Shown here: one piece after another, positions 31,301 through 41,100 of the stretch
Layout of the letters: the number at the start of each line of letters is the position of its first letter
Numbering within the stretch: the first letter of the stretch is position 1
Source: JAHRAW01 sp963693025
GTDB taxonomy: Bacteria; Pseudomonadota; Gammaproteobacteria; Arenicellales; Poriferihabitantaceae
DNA: 64,000 nt
Assembly (NCBI GenBank): GCA_963693025.1
Contig: OY843749.1
Span: forward strand, 372,001-436,000
Direction: 5' to 3'
Made by a program: the position numbers and the translations under genes
Notes under the pieces: generated by a model
Database searches by the model: none
The model's input: only the letters and a program-made list of their open reading frames with translations
What the model was told of the DNA's origin: nothing

Positions 31301-34290
31301 GGCACGGGTAGCGTGCCGGGTGAAATGCGGACGGGAGGTCGCGCCAGCACGGTGATGCTGAAAGTCAGCGCATCGGTCTCGCCATCGTCATCGCGGACGG
31401 CGTAAGTCAGCGTGACCGCGTCCACCGCAGTGCTCGGCGTGCCGAACAGATGGATGCCGCCGCGCCTGAGGGTGGCAGTACTGATACCGGGCACGGCGAA
31501 CCTCACATCGGGGGTGAGCGTGTAGGACAAAACCCCATTGCCGCCGATGGCAGACGGCAGAGGCAAGCCGGCAATGCGCTCCCCGACGAAGTAGGTCTGG
31601 TCGGGCGGCGTAGCGCCAGCGGCGAACTCCGGGGCGGTGTCGGGTTCAATAGTCACAATAACCGAGTCGGCGGTGACCGAGCCGTAGCCGCTAACCGCGT
31701 GGCTGATGGTCGCGGTGCTGTCCATGCTGACGCTGTCTGCGGCAACGGTGACCGTCTGCGCGCTGTTCCAGTTGCCGGTGGCGAAGGTCAATGCGTTGCC
31801 CGGCGATAGCGGAGCACCGTTGCGGCTTAGCGTCAAACCGTGTCCCCGCGGCGCAACACTCGGCGTAATGGTCACCTCGCCACCGGGGTTGGTCGTCAGC
31901 GCCACGCTATAGGTGCGGGCGATGTCCCCGGTCACGGTCAGCGTGGTCGGTGAAATGGTGACGGCGGGTGCCATCTGCACGGTGACGCTGAAAGTCAGCG
32001 TGGCGGTATCGTCATCGTCATCGCGGACGGTGTAAGTCAGCGTAACCGCGTCCGCCACTCTGGACGGCGTGCCGAACAGATAGATGCCGCCGCGCCTGAG
32101 GGTGGCAGTACTGATACCGGGCACGGCGAACCTCACATCGGGGGTGAGCGTGTAGGACAAAACCCCATTGCCGCCGATGGCAGACGGCAGAGGCAAACCG
32201 TCAATGCGCTCCCCGACGATGTAGGTCTGGTCGGGCGGCGTAGCGCCGTCGGCGAACTCCGGGGCGGTGTCGGGTTCAATAGTCACAATAACCGAGTCGG
32301 CGGTGACCGAGCCGTAGCCGCTAACCGCGTGGCTGATGGTCGCGGTGCTGTCCATGCTGACGCTGTCTGCGGCAACGGTGACCGTCTGCGCGCTGTTCCA
32401 GTTGCCGGTGGCGAAGGTCAATGCGTTGCCCGGCGATAGCGAAACGCCGTTGCGGCTTAGCGTCAAACCGTGTCCCATCGGCGCAACACTCGGCGTAATG
32501 GTCACCTCGCCACCGGGGTTGGTCGTCAGCGCCACGCTATAGGTGCGGATGATGTCCCCGGACACGGTCAGCGTGGTCGGTGAAATGGTGACGGCGGGCT
32601 CCACCTGCACGGTGACGCTGAAAGTCAGCGTGTCGGTATCGCCATCGGCATCGCGGACGGTGTAAGTCAGCGTAACCGCGTCCGCCGCTCTGGACGGCAT
32701 GCCGAACAGAAAAAGCGGGTTTGCGTTGAAAAGAAAGAGACCGGGTACGACGCCCCGCACATCGGGAGTGAGCGTGTAGGACAAACCCCCATTACCGCCG
32801 GTGGCACGCGGCAGGGTCAATCTGCTAATGCGCTCCCTGACGAAGTAGGTCTGGTCGGGTATCGTAGCGTCAGCGAAATTCGGGATGGTGTCGGGTTCAA
32901 TAGTCACAATAACCGGGGGGGTGGTGGTGTAGTAATCGTAGCCGCTAACGGCGTGGCTGATGGTCGCGATGCCGTCATCGCTGCCTGCGGCGGCGGCGAC
33001 GGTAACCGTCTGCGCGCTGTTCCAGTTGGCGGTGGTGAAGGTCAACGCCGCAGTGGCGGAAACCGCGCCGCCCGACAGTAGCGAAACGCCGTTGCGGCTT
33101 AGCGTCAAGTCGTGTCCCCCCGGCGCAACACTCGGCGTAACGGTCACCTCGCCACTGGGCTCGCTCGTTAGCGCCACGTTATAGGTGCGGGCGCGGTCCT
33201 CGGATACGGACAGCCTGGCCGGTGAAATTTGGACGGGGGGCTCCCGCACGGTGACGCTAAAAGTCAGCGTGTCGGTATTGCCATCCTCATCGCGGACGGT
33301 GTAAGTCAGCGTAACCGCGTCCGCCGCAGTGCGTGGCGTTTCGCGCAGCCAGAAGCCGTCCTCGTTGTCGGTACTACGGAGACCGGGTACGGCGCCCCCC
33401 AGAAAGGGGGTGAGCGTGTAGGTCAAATCCCCATTGCCGCCGGTGGCACGCGGCAGGGTCAAGTTGGTAATGGTCACCCCAGCGAAGTAGGTCTGGTCGG
33501 GTATCGTAACGCCGCCGAAAGTCGGGGCGGTGTCGGATTCAATAGTCACGATAACCGGGTCGGCGGTGGTGACGGAGCCGTAGCCGCTAACCGCGTGGCT
33601 GATGGTCGCGGTGCCGTCATCGCTGCCTGCGGCGACGGCGACGGTCACCATCTGCGCGCTGTTCCAGTTGGCGGCGGTGAAGGTCAGCGCGCCGCTCGGC
33701 AATAGCGGAACGCCGTCGCGGTTTAGCGTCAAACCGTCCACCATCGGCGCAATACTCGGTGTAATGGTCACATCCCTACCGGGGTCGAACCTCAGCGTCA
33801 CGGTGTAGGCGCCGCTGCCGCCTTCAAACACGGTCAGTCTGGTCGGTGAAATGCGGACGGGGGGCTCCCGCACGGTAACGCTAAAAGTCAGCGTGTCGGT
33901 ATTGCCATCCTCATCGCGGACGGTGTAAGTCAGCGTAACCGCGTCCGCCGCAGTGCGTGGCGTTTCGCGCAGCCAGAAGCCGTCCTCGCTGTCGGTACTA
34001 CGGAGACCGGGTACGGCGCCCCCCAGAAAGGGGGTGAGCGTGTAGGTCAAATCCCCATTGCCGCCGGTGGCACGCGGCAGGGTCAAGTTGGTAATGGTCA
34101 CCCCAGCGAAGTAGGTCTGGTCGGGTATCGTAACGCCGCCGAAAGTCGGACCGGTCTGCGCCGATGCCACCGACGCCGCCGATGCCACATACATCGCCAG
34201 CACGCCCAACAAAACCCGCGCCGTGCGCCTAGGCAAGTTCATACTAAAACCCGCGCCGGCTGGCAGAATGACCCCTTTCGCTTGCTTCAT
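28378..34290 (-). CDS. Autotransporter C with He_PIG/Calx-beta-like passenger (1,970 aa)
   Basis: Same architecture as B: signal peptide, passenger of alternating He_PIG-like (PDQTYFAG, LSGTP) and Calx-beta-like (NWNSAQTVTV) modules, linker with EAMDALNAVILPEVAHMM, and a beta-barrel (28,378-29,475) beginning ALWGSGDYRNIGGD and ending LLEGEVKF. The 5' end differs from B and D. A deletion of about 80 bp removed the poly-C tract and joined the leader ATG (34,290; MKQAKGVILPAGAGFS) in frame to MNLPRRTARV. The conserved internal start is ATG 34,242 (1,954 aa). The passenger holds near-identical ~630-bp tandem copies. Probably an adhesin at the cell surface; the ligand is unknown. Confidence 0.9.
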   Translation of the reverse strand: MKQAKGVILPAGAGFSMNLPRRTARVLLGVLAMYVASAASVASAQTGPTFGGVTIPDQTYFAGVTITNLTLPRATGGNGDLTYTLTPFLGGAVPGLRSTDSEDGFWLRETPRTAADAVTLTYTVRDEDGNTDTLTFSVTVREPPVRISPTRLTVFEGGSGAYTVTLRFDPGRDVTITPSIAPMVDGLTLNRDGVPLLPSGALTFTAANWNSAQMVTVAVAAGSDDGTATISHAVSGYGSVTTADPVIVTIESDTAPTFGGVTIPDQTYFAGVTITNLTLPRATGGNGDLTYTLTPFLGGAVPGLRSTDNEDGFWLRETPRTAADAVTLTYTVRDEDGNTDTLTFSVTVREPPVQISPARLSVSEDRARTYNVALTSEPSGEVTVTPSVAPGGHDLTLSRNGVSLLSGGAVSATAALTFTTANWNSAQTVTVAAAAGSDDGIATISHAVSGYDYYTTTPPVIVTIEPDTIPNFADATIPDQTYFVRERISRLTLPRATGGNGGLSYTLTPDVRGVVPGLFLFNANPLFLFGMPSRAADAVTLTYTVRDADGDTDTLTFSVTVQVEPAVTISPTTLTVSGDIIRTYSVALTTNPGGEVTITPSVAPMGHGLTLSRNGVSLSPGNALTFATGNWNSAQTVTVAADSVSMDSTATISHAVSGYGSVTADSVIVTIEPDTAPEFADGATPPDQTYIVGERIDGLPLPSAIGGNGVLSYTLTPDVRFAVPGISTATLRRGGIYLFGTPSRVADAVTLTYTVRDDDDDTATLTFSVTVQMAPAVTISPTTLTVTGDIARTYSVALTTNPGGEVTITPSVAPRGHGLTLSRNGAPLSPGNALTFATGNWNSAQTVTVAADSVSMDSTATISHAVSGYGSVTADSVIVTIEPDTAPEFAAGATPPDQTYFVGERIAGLPLPSAIGGNGVLSYTLTPDVRFAVPGISTATLRRGGIHLFGTPSTAVDAVTLTYAVRDDDGETDALTFSITVLARPPVRISPGTLPVPDGYSSTFSVQATRQPAGDLVITPSLAPDGHGLTLSSDGIPLLPGDALTFTRLNWRNVLMITVHAAEDDDNVEDTATIRLAVRGFHPLTDLSATIRVVPVLPVYMVPDQTYTAGVQIAPLQLPRRSGTPPVTYTLTPVADIPDGLTFDGNTSTLSGTPTTAADAVTLTYITRDVDGDTIAETLSITVAAHGVASAVTISPTTLTVIEGGDSGAYRVALMSVPSGEVTVTPTATPADNDLTLTPNTALVFTAGNWNTAQEVRVSAATDADGDNDVATIRHSVSGADFAGVVSDSVVVTVTDDDTPGVTISETSLSVAESGGVETYTVALNTAPLGNATVTPTSNTAAALVSPSEPLTFTPANWNTAQTVTVTGGDIIGANDITGNITHAVSGYGNITTADAVAVTVRAAGIVLRDREGVEVTRLNLDEGNSITYYTVVLDTLPAANVTVTPLSSATDVTVSGALVFTPANWNTAQTVDITAGASATIRHTVSATGNYAGLVGPELRVVFGNAEAMDALNAVILPEVAHMMVVHHVSAITHRIEQARTPTGRAGTGLRANLGGHSTLEALAATHAQTMVDGGLDTKTLLADSDFAMPLNADGVGGLGGANLALWGSGDYRNIGGDGNNVDWDGSLFSAHLGVDVALQPGLLAGVMLAWSEADLEYTNRNTATATATTGDYELDMTSLHPYVGWRALDGRLDLWTTVGYGSGDLKITEATANPATADATLQTLGIGGSGTLLASRDTELRLKGEVQATRLEVGQAKDDAFNEMEVSATQTRLALEATRTLTAPNGAQLLPSLELGMRYDNGDGATGSGVEIGAGLRYHNAARGLTLETRLRALLSHSGDTKDQGLSATLNLTPGADRQGLSLTLTPAYGNATSGVQNLWNKGVPTTDSDSDLNARMSVEVGYGFAGIADGLLTPYSELTLGEESKTYHLGVRWELSEMFTLNLAGERLQKTDAAAEDVYLLEGEVKF
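31370..32620 (-). repeat. Tandem duplication of a ~210-residue He_PIG + Calx-beta unit in C
   Basis: Two adjacent ~630-bp units (about 31,370-31,995 and 32,000-32,620) are nearly identical, with the offset constant at 630 bp. Each encodes one He_PIG-like and one Calx-beta-like module. A second pair with 624-bp spacing starts at 33,231 and 33,855. These look like recent in-frame amplifications. Confidence 0.85.
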
Positions 34291-34313
34291 TGTGGTGCTG
34301 TGGTTGGGTGGTT

Positions 34314-34358
34314 AGAAGTTACAAATAGGCAGTAATCGCGGCAAATATAGCATATTCG
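34314..34358 (-). promoter_or_regulatory. Conserved AT-rich promoter block of gene C
   Basis: Near-identical to the blocks upstream of B and D (TATGCTATATTTGCCGCG on the minus strand, then CTATTTGTAACTTC). It lies 24-68 bp upstream of the leader ATG. Position and conservation support a promoter; the exact -35/-10 assignment is open. Confidence 0.4.
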
Positions 34359-34396
34359 TTGGGCGTGGCAAGGGGGTTGGGGTTGTTGGTGGGGTT

Positions 34397-34407
34397 GGGG
34401 GGGGGGG
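34397..34407. repeat. 11-nt G tract upstream of the C promoter
   Basis: Eleven consecutive G on the plus strand within a G-rich stretch (34,370-34,410), about 40 bp upstream of the promoter block. Length changes here could alter promoter activity, or the tract may simply be G-quadruplex-prone DNA. Confidence 0.55.
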
Positions 34408-34470
34408 CGGCATTCCCTATTACCCGTCATTCTCGAGCGTTAGTGTCCGTTGCCGCCGCCCCCACAACTT

Positions 34471-34737
34471 CGTCATTCTCGAGCGTTAGTGTCCGTTGCC
34501 GCCGCGCTTCTTCTTTTAAGCGGCGGCTTACCGGACACTTGCGTCCTCGGGAATCTCCCTAAGGTTGGCACGGACTTGAACAAAGCGGGCGAAGCAGGCG
34601 GCGGGTAAGCCGCCGGTCTTTTGGTCTTTTGGGTGGGGGGCTTTGTTGGAGTTCGCGGTAGACTTAGGGAGATTCCCGAGGTCGTAAGCGCCCGTAAGCC
34701 GCTACGCGGCAACGGGCGCTAACGCTCGAGAATGACG
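34471..34737. repeat. MITE/REP-like element R6 (type I)
   Basis: Full copy with CGTCATTCTCGAG / CTCGAGAATGACG ends and the usual GGGAATCTCCCTAAG and CTTAGGGAGATTCCC arms. A truncated left end precedes it at 34,425-34,460. Confidence 0.8.
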
Positions 34738-34876
34738 AAGTAGGAGGTTAGCGCGGATTCAAGCAAAGCGAGCGAAGCAGGCGGCGGGTAAGCCGCCGTT
34801 CCTGTGGTCTTTTGGGCGGGAATCCCAAATACCCGTCATTCTCGAGCGTTAGTGTCCGTTGCCGCCCTCCCTACTC

Positions 34877-35143
34877 CGTCATTCTCGAGCGTTAGTGTCC
34901 GTTGCCGCCGCGCTTTTTCTTTTTAAGCGGCGGCTTACCGGACACTTGCGTCCTCGGGAATCTCCCTAAGGTTGGCACGGACTTGAACAAAGCGGGCGAA
35001 GCAGGCGGCGGGTAAGCCGCCGGTCTTTTGGTCTTTTGGGCGGGGGCTTTGGTGAAGTCCACGGTAGTCTTAGGGAGATTCCCGAGGTCGTTAGCGCCCG
35101 TAAGCCGCTACGCGGCAACGGGCGCTAACGCTCGAGAATGACG
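34877..35143. repeat. MITE/REP-like element R7 (type I)
   Basis: Full copy just downstream of the D stop codon. It is separated from R6 by a spacer matching 27,940-28,069 and preceded by a truncated end at 34,834-34,867. The R6-spacer-R7 order mirrors R4-spacer-R5. Confidence 0.8.
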
Positions 35144-35169
35144 AGGTTGTTGGGAATGACGAAGTAGCG

Positions 35170-38100
35170 CTAAAACTTCACTTCCCCCTTCAACAAATAA
35201 ACATCCCTCGACACCGCATCGGTTTTTTGCAAGCGCTCACCGACCAGGTTCAAGGTAAACATTTCACTCAACTCCCAGCGCACGCCAAGATGGTAAGTTT
35301 TGTTGTCTTCGCCCAGGGTCATTTCGCTGTAAGGCGTCAGCAACCCATCGCCAACGCCGGCAAATCCATAACCAACTTCCACACTCATCCGCGCATTCAA
35401 GTCAGAGTCGGAGTCAGCGGCTGGCACACCTTTGTCCCACACATTCTGCACACCGCTGGCAGCATTGCCGTATGCCGGTGTCAGACTCAAAGACAAGCCT
35501 TGCCGATCAGCGCCGGGGGTTAGGTTTAGGGTGGCGCTTAGGCCTTGGTCTTTGGTGTCGCCGCTGTGGCTTAGCAACGCGCGCAAGCGGGTCTCCAAGG
35601 TCAAGCCGCGGGTGGCGTTGTGGTAGCGGAGGCCCGCGCCTATTTCCACGCCGTTGCCGGTTGCACCATCTCCGCCGTCGTGGCGCATTCCCAGTTCGAG
35701 CGACGGGAGCAGTTGCGCGCCGTTGGGGGCGGTTAGGGTGCGGGTGGCTTCTAATGCCAAGCGCGTCTGGGTGGCGCTTACTTCCATTTCGTTGAAGGCG
35801 TCGTCTTTGGCTTGCCCTACTTCCAGTCGTGTCGCTTGGACTTCGCCTTTTACGCGCAACTCGGTGTCGCGGCTTGCCAGCAGGGTTCCGCTGCCGCCTA
35901 CGCCGAGGGTCTGCAGGGTGGCGTCTGCGGTGGCTGGGGTGGCGTTGGCTTCGGTGATTTTCAGGTCGCCGCTGCCGTAGCCGACGGTCGTCCACAGGTC
36001 TAGGCGACCGTTCAATGCGCGCCAGCCGACATACGGGTGGAGGCTGGTCATGTCCAATTCGTAGTCGCCGGTGGTGGCGGCGGCGGTGGCGGTGTTGCGG
36101 TTGGTATATTCCAAATCCGCTTCGCTCCACGCCAGCATCACGCCCGCCAGCAAGCCGGGTTGCAGCGCAACATCCACGCCGAGGTGCGCGCTGAATAGCG
36201 AGCCATCCCAGTCAACGTTGTTGCTGTCGCCGCCGATGTTGCGGTAGTCGCCACTGCCCCACAGCGCGAGGTTTGCGCCGCCGCCCGAGCCGCTGGCGCC
36301 GGCGCTCAGGGGCATCGCAAAGTCCGAGTCGGCGAGCAGCGTCTTGGTGTCCAAGCCGCCGTCCACCATCGTTTGCGCGTGCGTCGCCGCCAACGCTTCC
36401 AGCGTGGAATGCCCGCCAAGGTTGGCACGCAAGCCCGTGCCTGCGCGACCGGTTGGGGTGCGCGCTTGCGTGATGCGGTGGGTAATCGCGCTGACGTGAT
36501 TCCCGACCATCACATTCGCCACTTCGGGCAGGATGACGGCGTTGAGCGCATCCATCGCCTCGGTGCCACCGAAGAGGACGCGGACGCTCGCGGCGGTGAC
36601 GCCGGTGTAGTCGCCGGTGCCTGTGACGGCGTGGCTGATGAGCGCGCGCGCGGTGCCGGTGACGGTGACGGTCTGCGCGGTGTTCCAGTTGCCGGTGGTG
36701 AAGGTCAGCGTGGCGGGAGCGACGGTCACGGCGTCGGTGTCGCTGCTCGGCGTCACTATCACACTGGCGCTCGGCAGGGTGTCCAAGACCACGGTATAGG
36801 TCGCCGCCGCGGTTGCAAGAACGGTCACGCTGTCTCGGGAAATCGTCACCCCGCGCGTGTCGGTTTCGGTGACCGTCACCGTGACCGCCGCGGCGGCGAT
36901 GCCGTCGTAGTCCGTATCCGTGCTGGCTGCCGAGTGGGTGATGGAAACGGCGGCGTCGGCAACGGCGTCAGCGTCTTTGACGCCGGCGACCATGACCGGT
37001 TGCGCTATGTTCCAGTTCATGCTGGTGAAAGTCAGCGGACCTGAGACGGTGGCGACGCCGGTATCACCACTCGCCGGCGTAATCACCACATTGGCGGTGG
37101 GCTGGGTAGTCAGCCGCACGGTGTAGTTGGCGGTCGCGCTTTCCGCCACGGACAAGGTGTTTCTTGACAGCGTGACGCCGCGCATATCGTTGTCGATGAT
37201 GCTGAGCCTCAGTTCGGCGACGGTGAAGCCGCCGTAATCGGCGCCGCTCACCGTATGGCTGATGACGGCGTTGTCGCCGTTGGCATCATCGTCCTCGGCG
37301 ATGTCGAACCCGAGCGTCTGCACGACATTCCAGTTAGTGGCGCTGAATATCAGCGTGCTGACGCCGAATGTCACATCGCGGTTGTCGCTCCTCGGCATCA
37401 GCATCACCTCGCCGCCAACCGGCGCGGAAGTCAGCACCACGGTATAAGTGCCGGCGCTGCCTTCGGGCAATGAACTACCACCGCTCGGCAGCGCAACCGT
37501 CACCCCGCGCATCTCGTTGTCGGTGACGGTGACGACGACCGGGTTGTTGCTGATGGCGGTGATGCCGTCGTAGTTCGCCCCGCTGACCGTGTGCGTGATG
37601 TCGGCGCTGTCGTCGGTGGCGTCGGGGTCTTCGGCGGCGCTCACGATGACATCCTGCGGCGTGTTCCAGTTGGCGGTGGTGAAATTCAGCGTGGCGGCGT
37701 TGGTCGTCACATCGTCGTTGTCGCTACTCAGCGCAACGGCGACCGCGCCGCTCGGCTCGGTGTTCAAGACCACCGTGTAGGTATTATTGCCACCTTCGCC
37801 GACGGCAAGCGTGCCCGTGGAAATCGTCACGCCCGGCATGTCGTTGTCGGTGACGGTGACTATTACGTTGGCGGCGTTGACGCCGGCGTAATCCGCGCCG
37901 GTGACCGCGTGCGTGATGCTCGTGTTGTCGGCTTCGGTGTTGGAATCATCAACGCCGGTGACCATGACGGACTGCGCGGTGTTCCAGTTGGCGGTGGTGA
38001 AAGTCAGCGGACCTGAGACGGTGGCGATGGCGGTGTTGGCGCTGCTCGGCGTCACCACCACATCGCCGCTCGGTTGCGTGTCCAAGACCACGCCGTAGTT

Positions 38101-41100
38101 GACGCTCGCGCCTTCGGCAACGGTTACCGGCGTCCCCGACAAAGTGATGCCGCGCGGGTCGTCGTCGGTGACGGTTACCGCCACGGTCGCGGCGGTCAGG
38201 ACAACGGCGGCGTAGTCGGCTGAGCCGGTGGCGGCGTGGGTGATGTTAAACATTTCGTTAGCGGCATCGTCATCCGCCACGCCGGTCACCATAACTTGCT
38301 GTGCCGTGTTCCAGTTGGTGGGGGTGAAGACCAATGCGGCTGAGACCGTGGCGGCGCCGGGGTCGGCGCTCGTCGGCGTAATGGTCACATTGCCGTCGGG
38401 CTCGGTATCCAACTCCACGGTGTAGTTGGCGGTCGCGTTTTCGCCCACAGACAAGGTGTTCACCGACAGCGTGATGCCAAGCGGGTCGTTGTCGGTGACG
38501 GTGACGACAACGGGGTTGGGGCTGATGGCGGCGCTGCCGTAGTTCGCCCCGCTGACCGCGTGCATGATATTCGCGGTGTCGTTGTTGCCGTCAGGGTCTT
38601 GCTCGACGATGATGGTGACATTCTGCATCGTGTTCCAGTTGCCGGCGTCGAAGTTCAGCGTGGCGGGGTTGGCGCGCACATCGGGGTTGCTGCTGGTCAG
38701 CGTGACGGTGACCGTGCCACTCGGCTCGGTGGTCAAGACCACGGTGTAGGTGTTGTCCGTGCCGCTGTCGCTGCCTTCGTCTATGTCCAGCGTGGCTTTG
38801 GAAACCGTCACGCCCGGCATGTCGTTGTCGTTCACCGTGACCATCACCGGGTCGGCGCTGACGCTGACGCCCGCGTAATCGGCGCCGCTCACCGTGTGCG
38901 TGATGGTGGTGGTGTCGGCTTCGGTGTTGGCGTCCTCGGTACCGGTGACGGTGATGTTCTGCGTCGTGTTCCAGTTGGTGGCACCGAAGACCAGTGCGCT
39001 TGAGACGGTGGCGACCGCCGTGTCGCCGCTCGCCGGCGTCACCGTCACATTGCCGCTCGGCTGCGTGTTCAAGACCACGGCGTAAGTGATGTTCGCGCCC
39101 TCGGTGACGGTCACCGGCGTCCCCGTCAAGGTCAGCCCGCGAACCGATGTGTCGGTGACGGTGACCGTTACGGTGGCGGCGGTGGCGATGCTGTCGTAGC
39201 CGCTCACGGTGTGCGTGATGTCAACCGAGTCGTCGGCGGCGTCGGCGTCCGCCACACCGGTTACGGTGACGGTTTGCATGTCGTTCCAGTCGGCGGCGGT
39301 GAAGACCAGCCCACCGGTGGGGGAGACGGTGGCGGCGGCGGTGTTGTCGCTGGCGGGGGTCACCGTCGCATTGCCGCCGCCGCTCGGCGCGGAGGTCAGC
39401 ACGATGGTGTAGGTGTTGTTGCCGTTTTCGGGAACGGTCAGGGTGGTCGGGGCAACCGTCACCGAAGCCATGCCGGGGTCGGTGACCGTCACCGTCACGC
39501 TGGGGGCAGTTTGACCCATGTAGTCCGAAGAAGAGTCGCTCACCGTCACCCTATTGGTAATCACAACCGTCTCGTCAACCGCATCATCATCCGCCACGCC
39601 GCTGACCATCACCCGCTGCGACGTGTTCCAGTTGCTTGCGCCAAACACCAGCGCGCCGCTGACGCTGAGCGCGTCGGTGTCGGGGTTGGTCGGCGTCACC
39701 GTCACTTCGCCAACGCTCGGCGCGGCGTCCAGCACCACGGTGTAAAGCCTAACAGCGCCGCCCTCGTCCACTTCAAACGGGCTTGCCGCGTTAATCGTCA
39801 AGCCAACGCTGTCATCCTCGGCAATCATCACCGTCAGGTTGCCGGCGGTGACGTTGTTGCTTTCGTAGTCCGCGCCGGTGACCGCGTGGGTAATGGTGAC
39901 GTCGGCATCGGTCACCGCGTCTTCATCCTGCTCGGCGACCACGCTGCGCGTCTGCGCAACACTCCAGTTGCTCGCGTCGAAGACAAACGCACCGCTCGGG
40001 TCAAGCCGCACATCGGCGCCGGCGGGGATGGTCGGCGTCACGGTCACATCGCCGCCGTCCGGCGCGGAAGTCAGCGCCACGCTATAAGTCGGCGAATCGC
40101 CCTCGGTCAAGGCTAAGGTCGGCGGCGTAATCGTCACGCTGCGCGTCCCGTTGTCGGTGACGGTGACGGTCACGGTGTCGGGGGTGATGACGGCGGCGTC
40201 GTAGTTCGCCCCGCTCACGGTGTGCATGATGTCGGCGGTGTCGTCGGTGGCGTCGGGGTCTTCGGCGGCGCTCACGATGACGTTCTGCGCGGTGTTCCAG
40301 TTGCCAGCCCCGAAGTTCAGCGTGGCGGGGTTGGTCGTCACATCGCCGTTGTCGCTACTCAGCATGACGGTGACCGCGCCGCTCGGCTCGGTGGTCAAGA
40401 CCACGTTGTAGGTATTGCCCGCGCCGCTACTCGTGTCTTCGCCGATGGTCAGCGTGGCGGTGGAAATCGTCACACCGGGCATATCGTTGTCGGTCACGCT
40501 CACCGCCACATTGGCGAGGGTGAAACCGTCGTAATCCGCGCCGGTGACCGCGTGCGTGATGCTGGTGCTGTCGCCTTCGCTGTCGGCGTCCTCGGTACCG
40601 GTAACGGTGACGGACTGCGCCGTGTTCCAGTTAGCGGTGGTGAATACCAGCCCACCAGTGGGTGAGACGGTGGCGATAGCGGGGGTGTCGCTGGTTGGCG
40701 TCACCGTCACATCGCCGCTCGGTTGCGTGTCCAAGACCACGCCATAGTTGGCGCTCGCGCCTTCGGTGACGGTCACCGGCGTCGCCAACAAAGTCACGCC
40801 GCGCGGGTCGTCGTCGGTCACGGTCACCATCACGGTCTCGCCGGTCAGGACAACAGCGGCGTAGTCGGCTGAGCCGGTGGCGGCGTGGGTGATAGAAACC
40901 ATTTCGTTAGTGGCATCAAAATCATCCACGCCGGTCACCACGACTGGCTGCGCCGTGTTCCAGTTGGCGGTGGTGAAGGTCAATGCGGCTGAGACGGTGG
41001 CGGCGCCGATGTCACCACTCGTCGGCATAATGGTCACCTCGCCGTCGGGCAGAGTATTCAGCCGCACGGTGTAGTTGGCGGTCGCGCCTTCGGTCACGGA

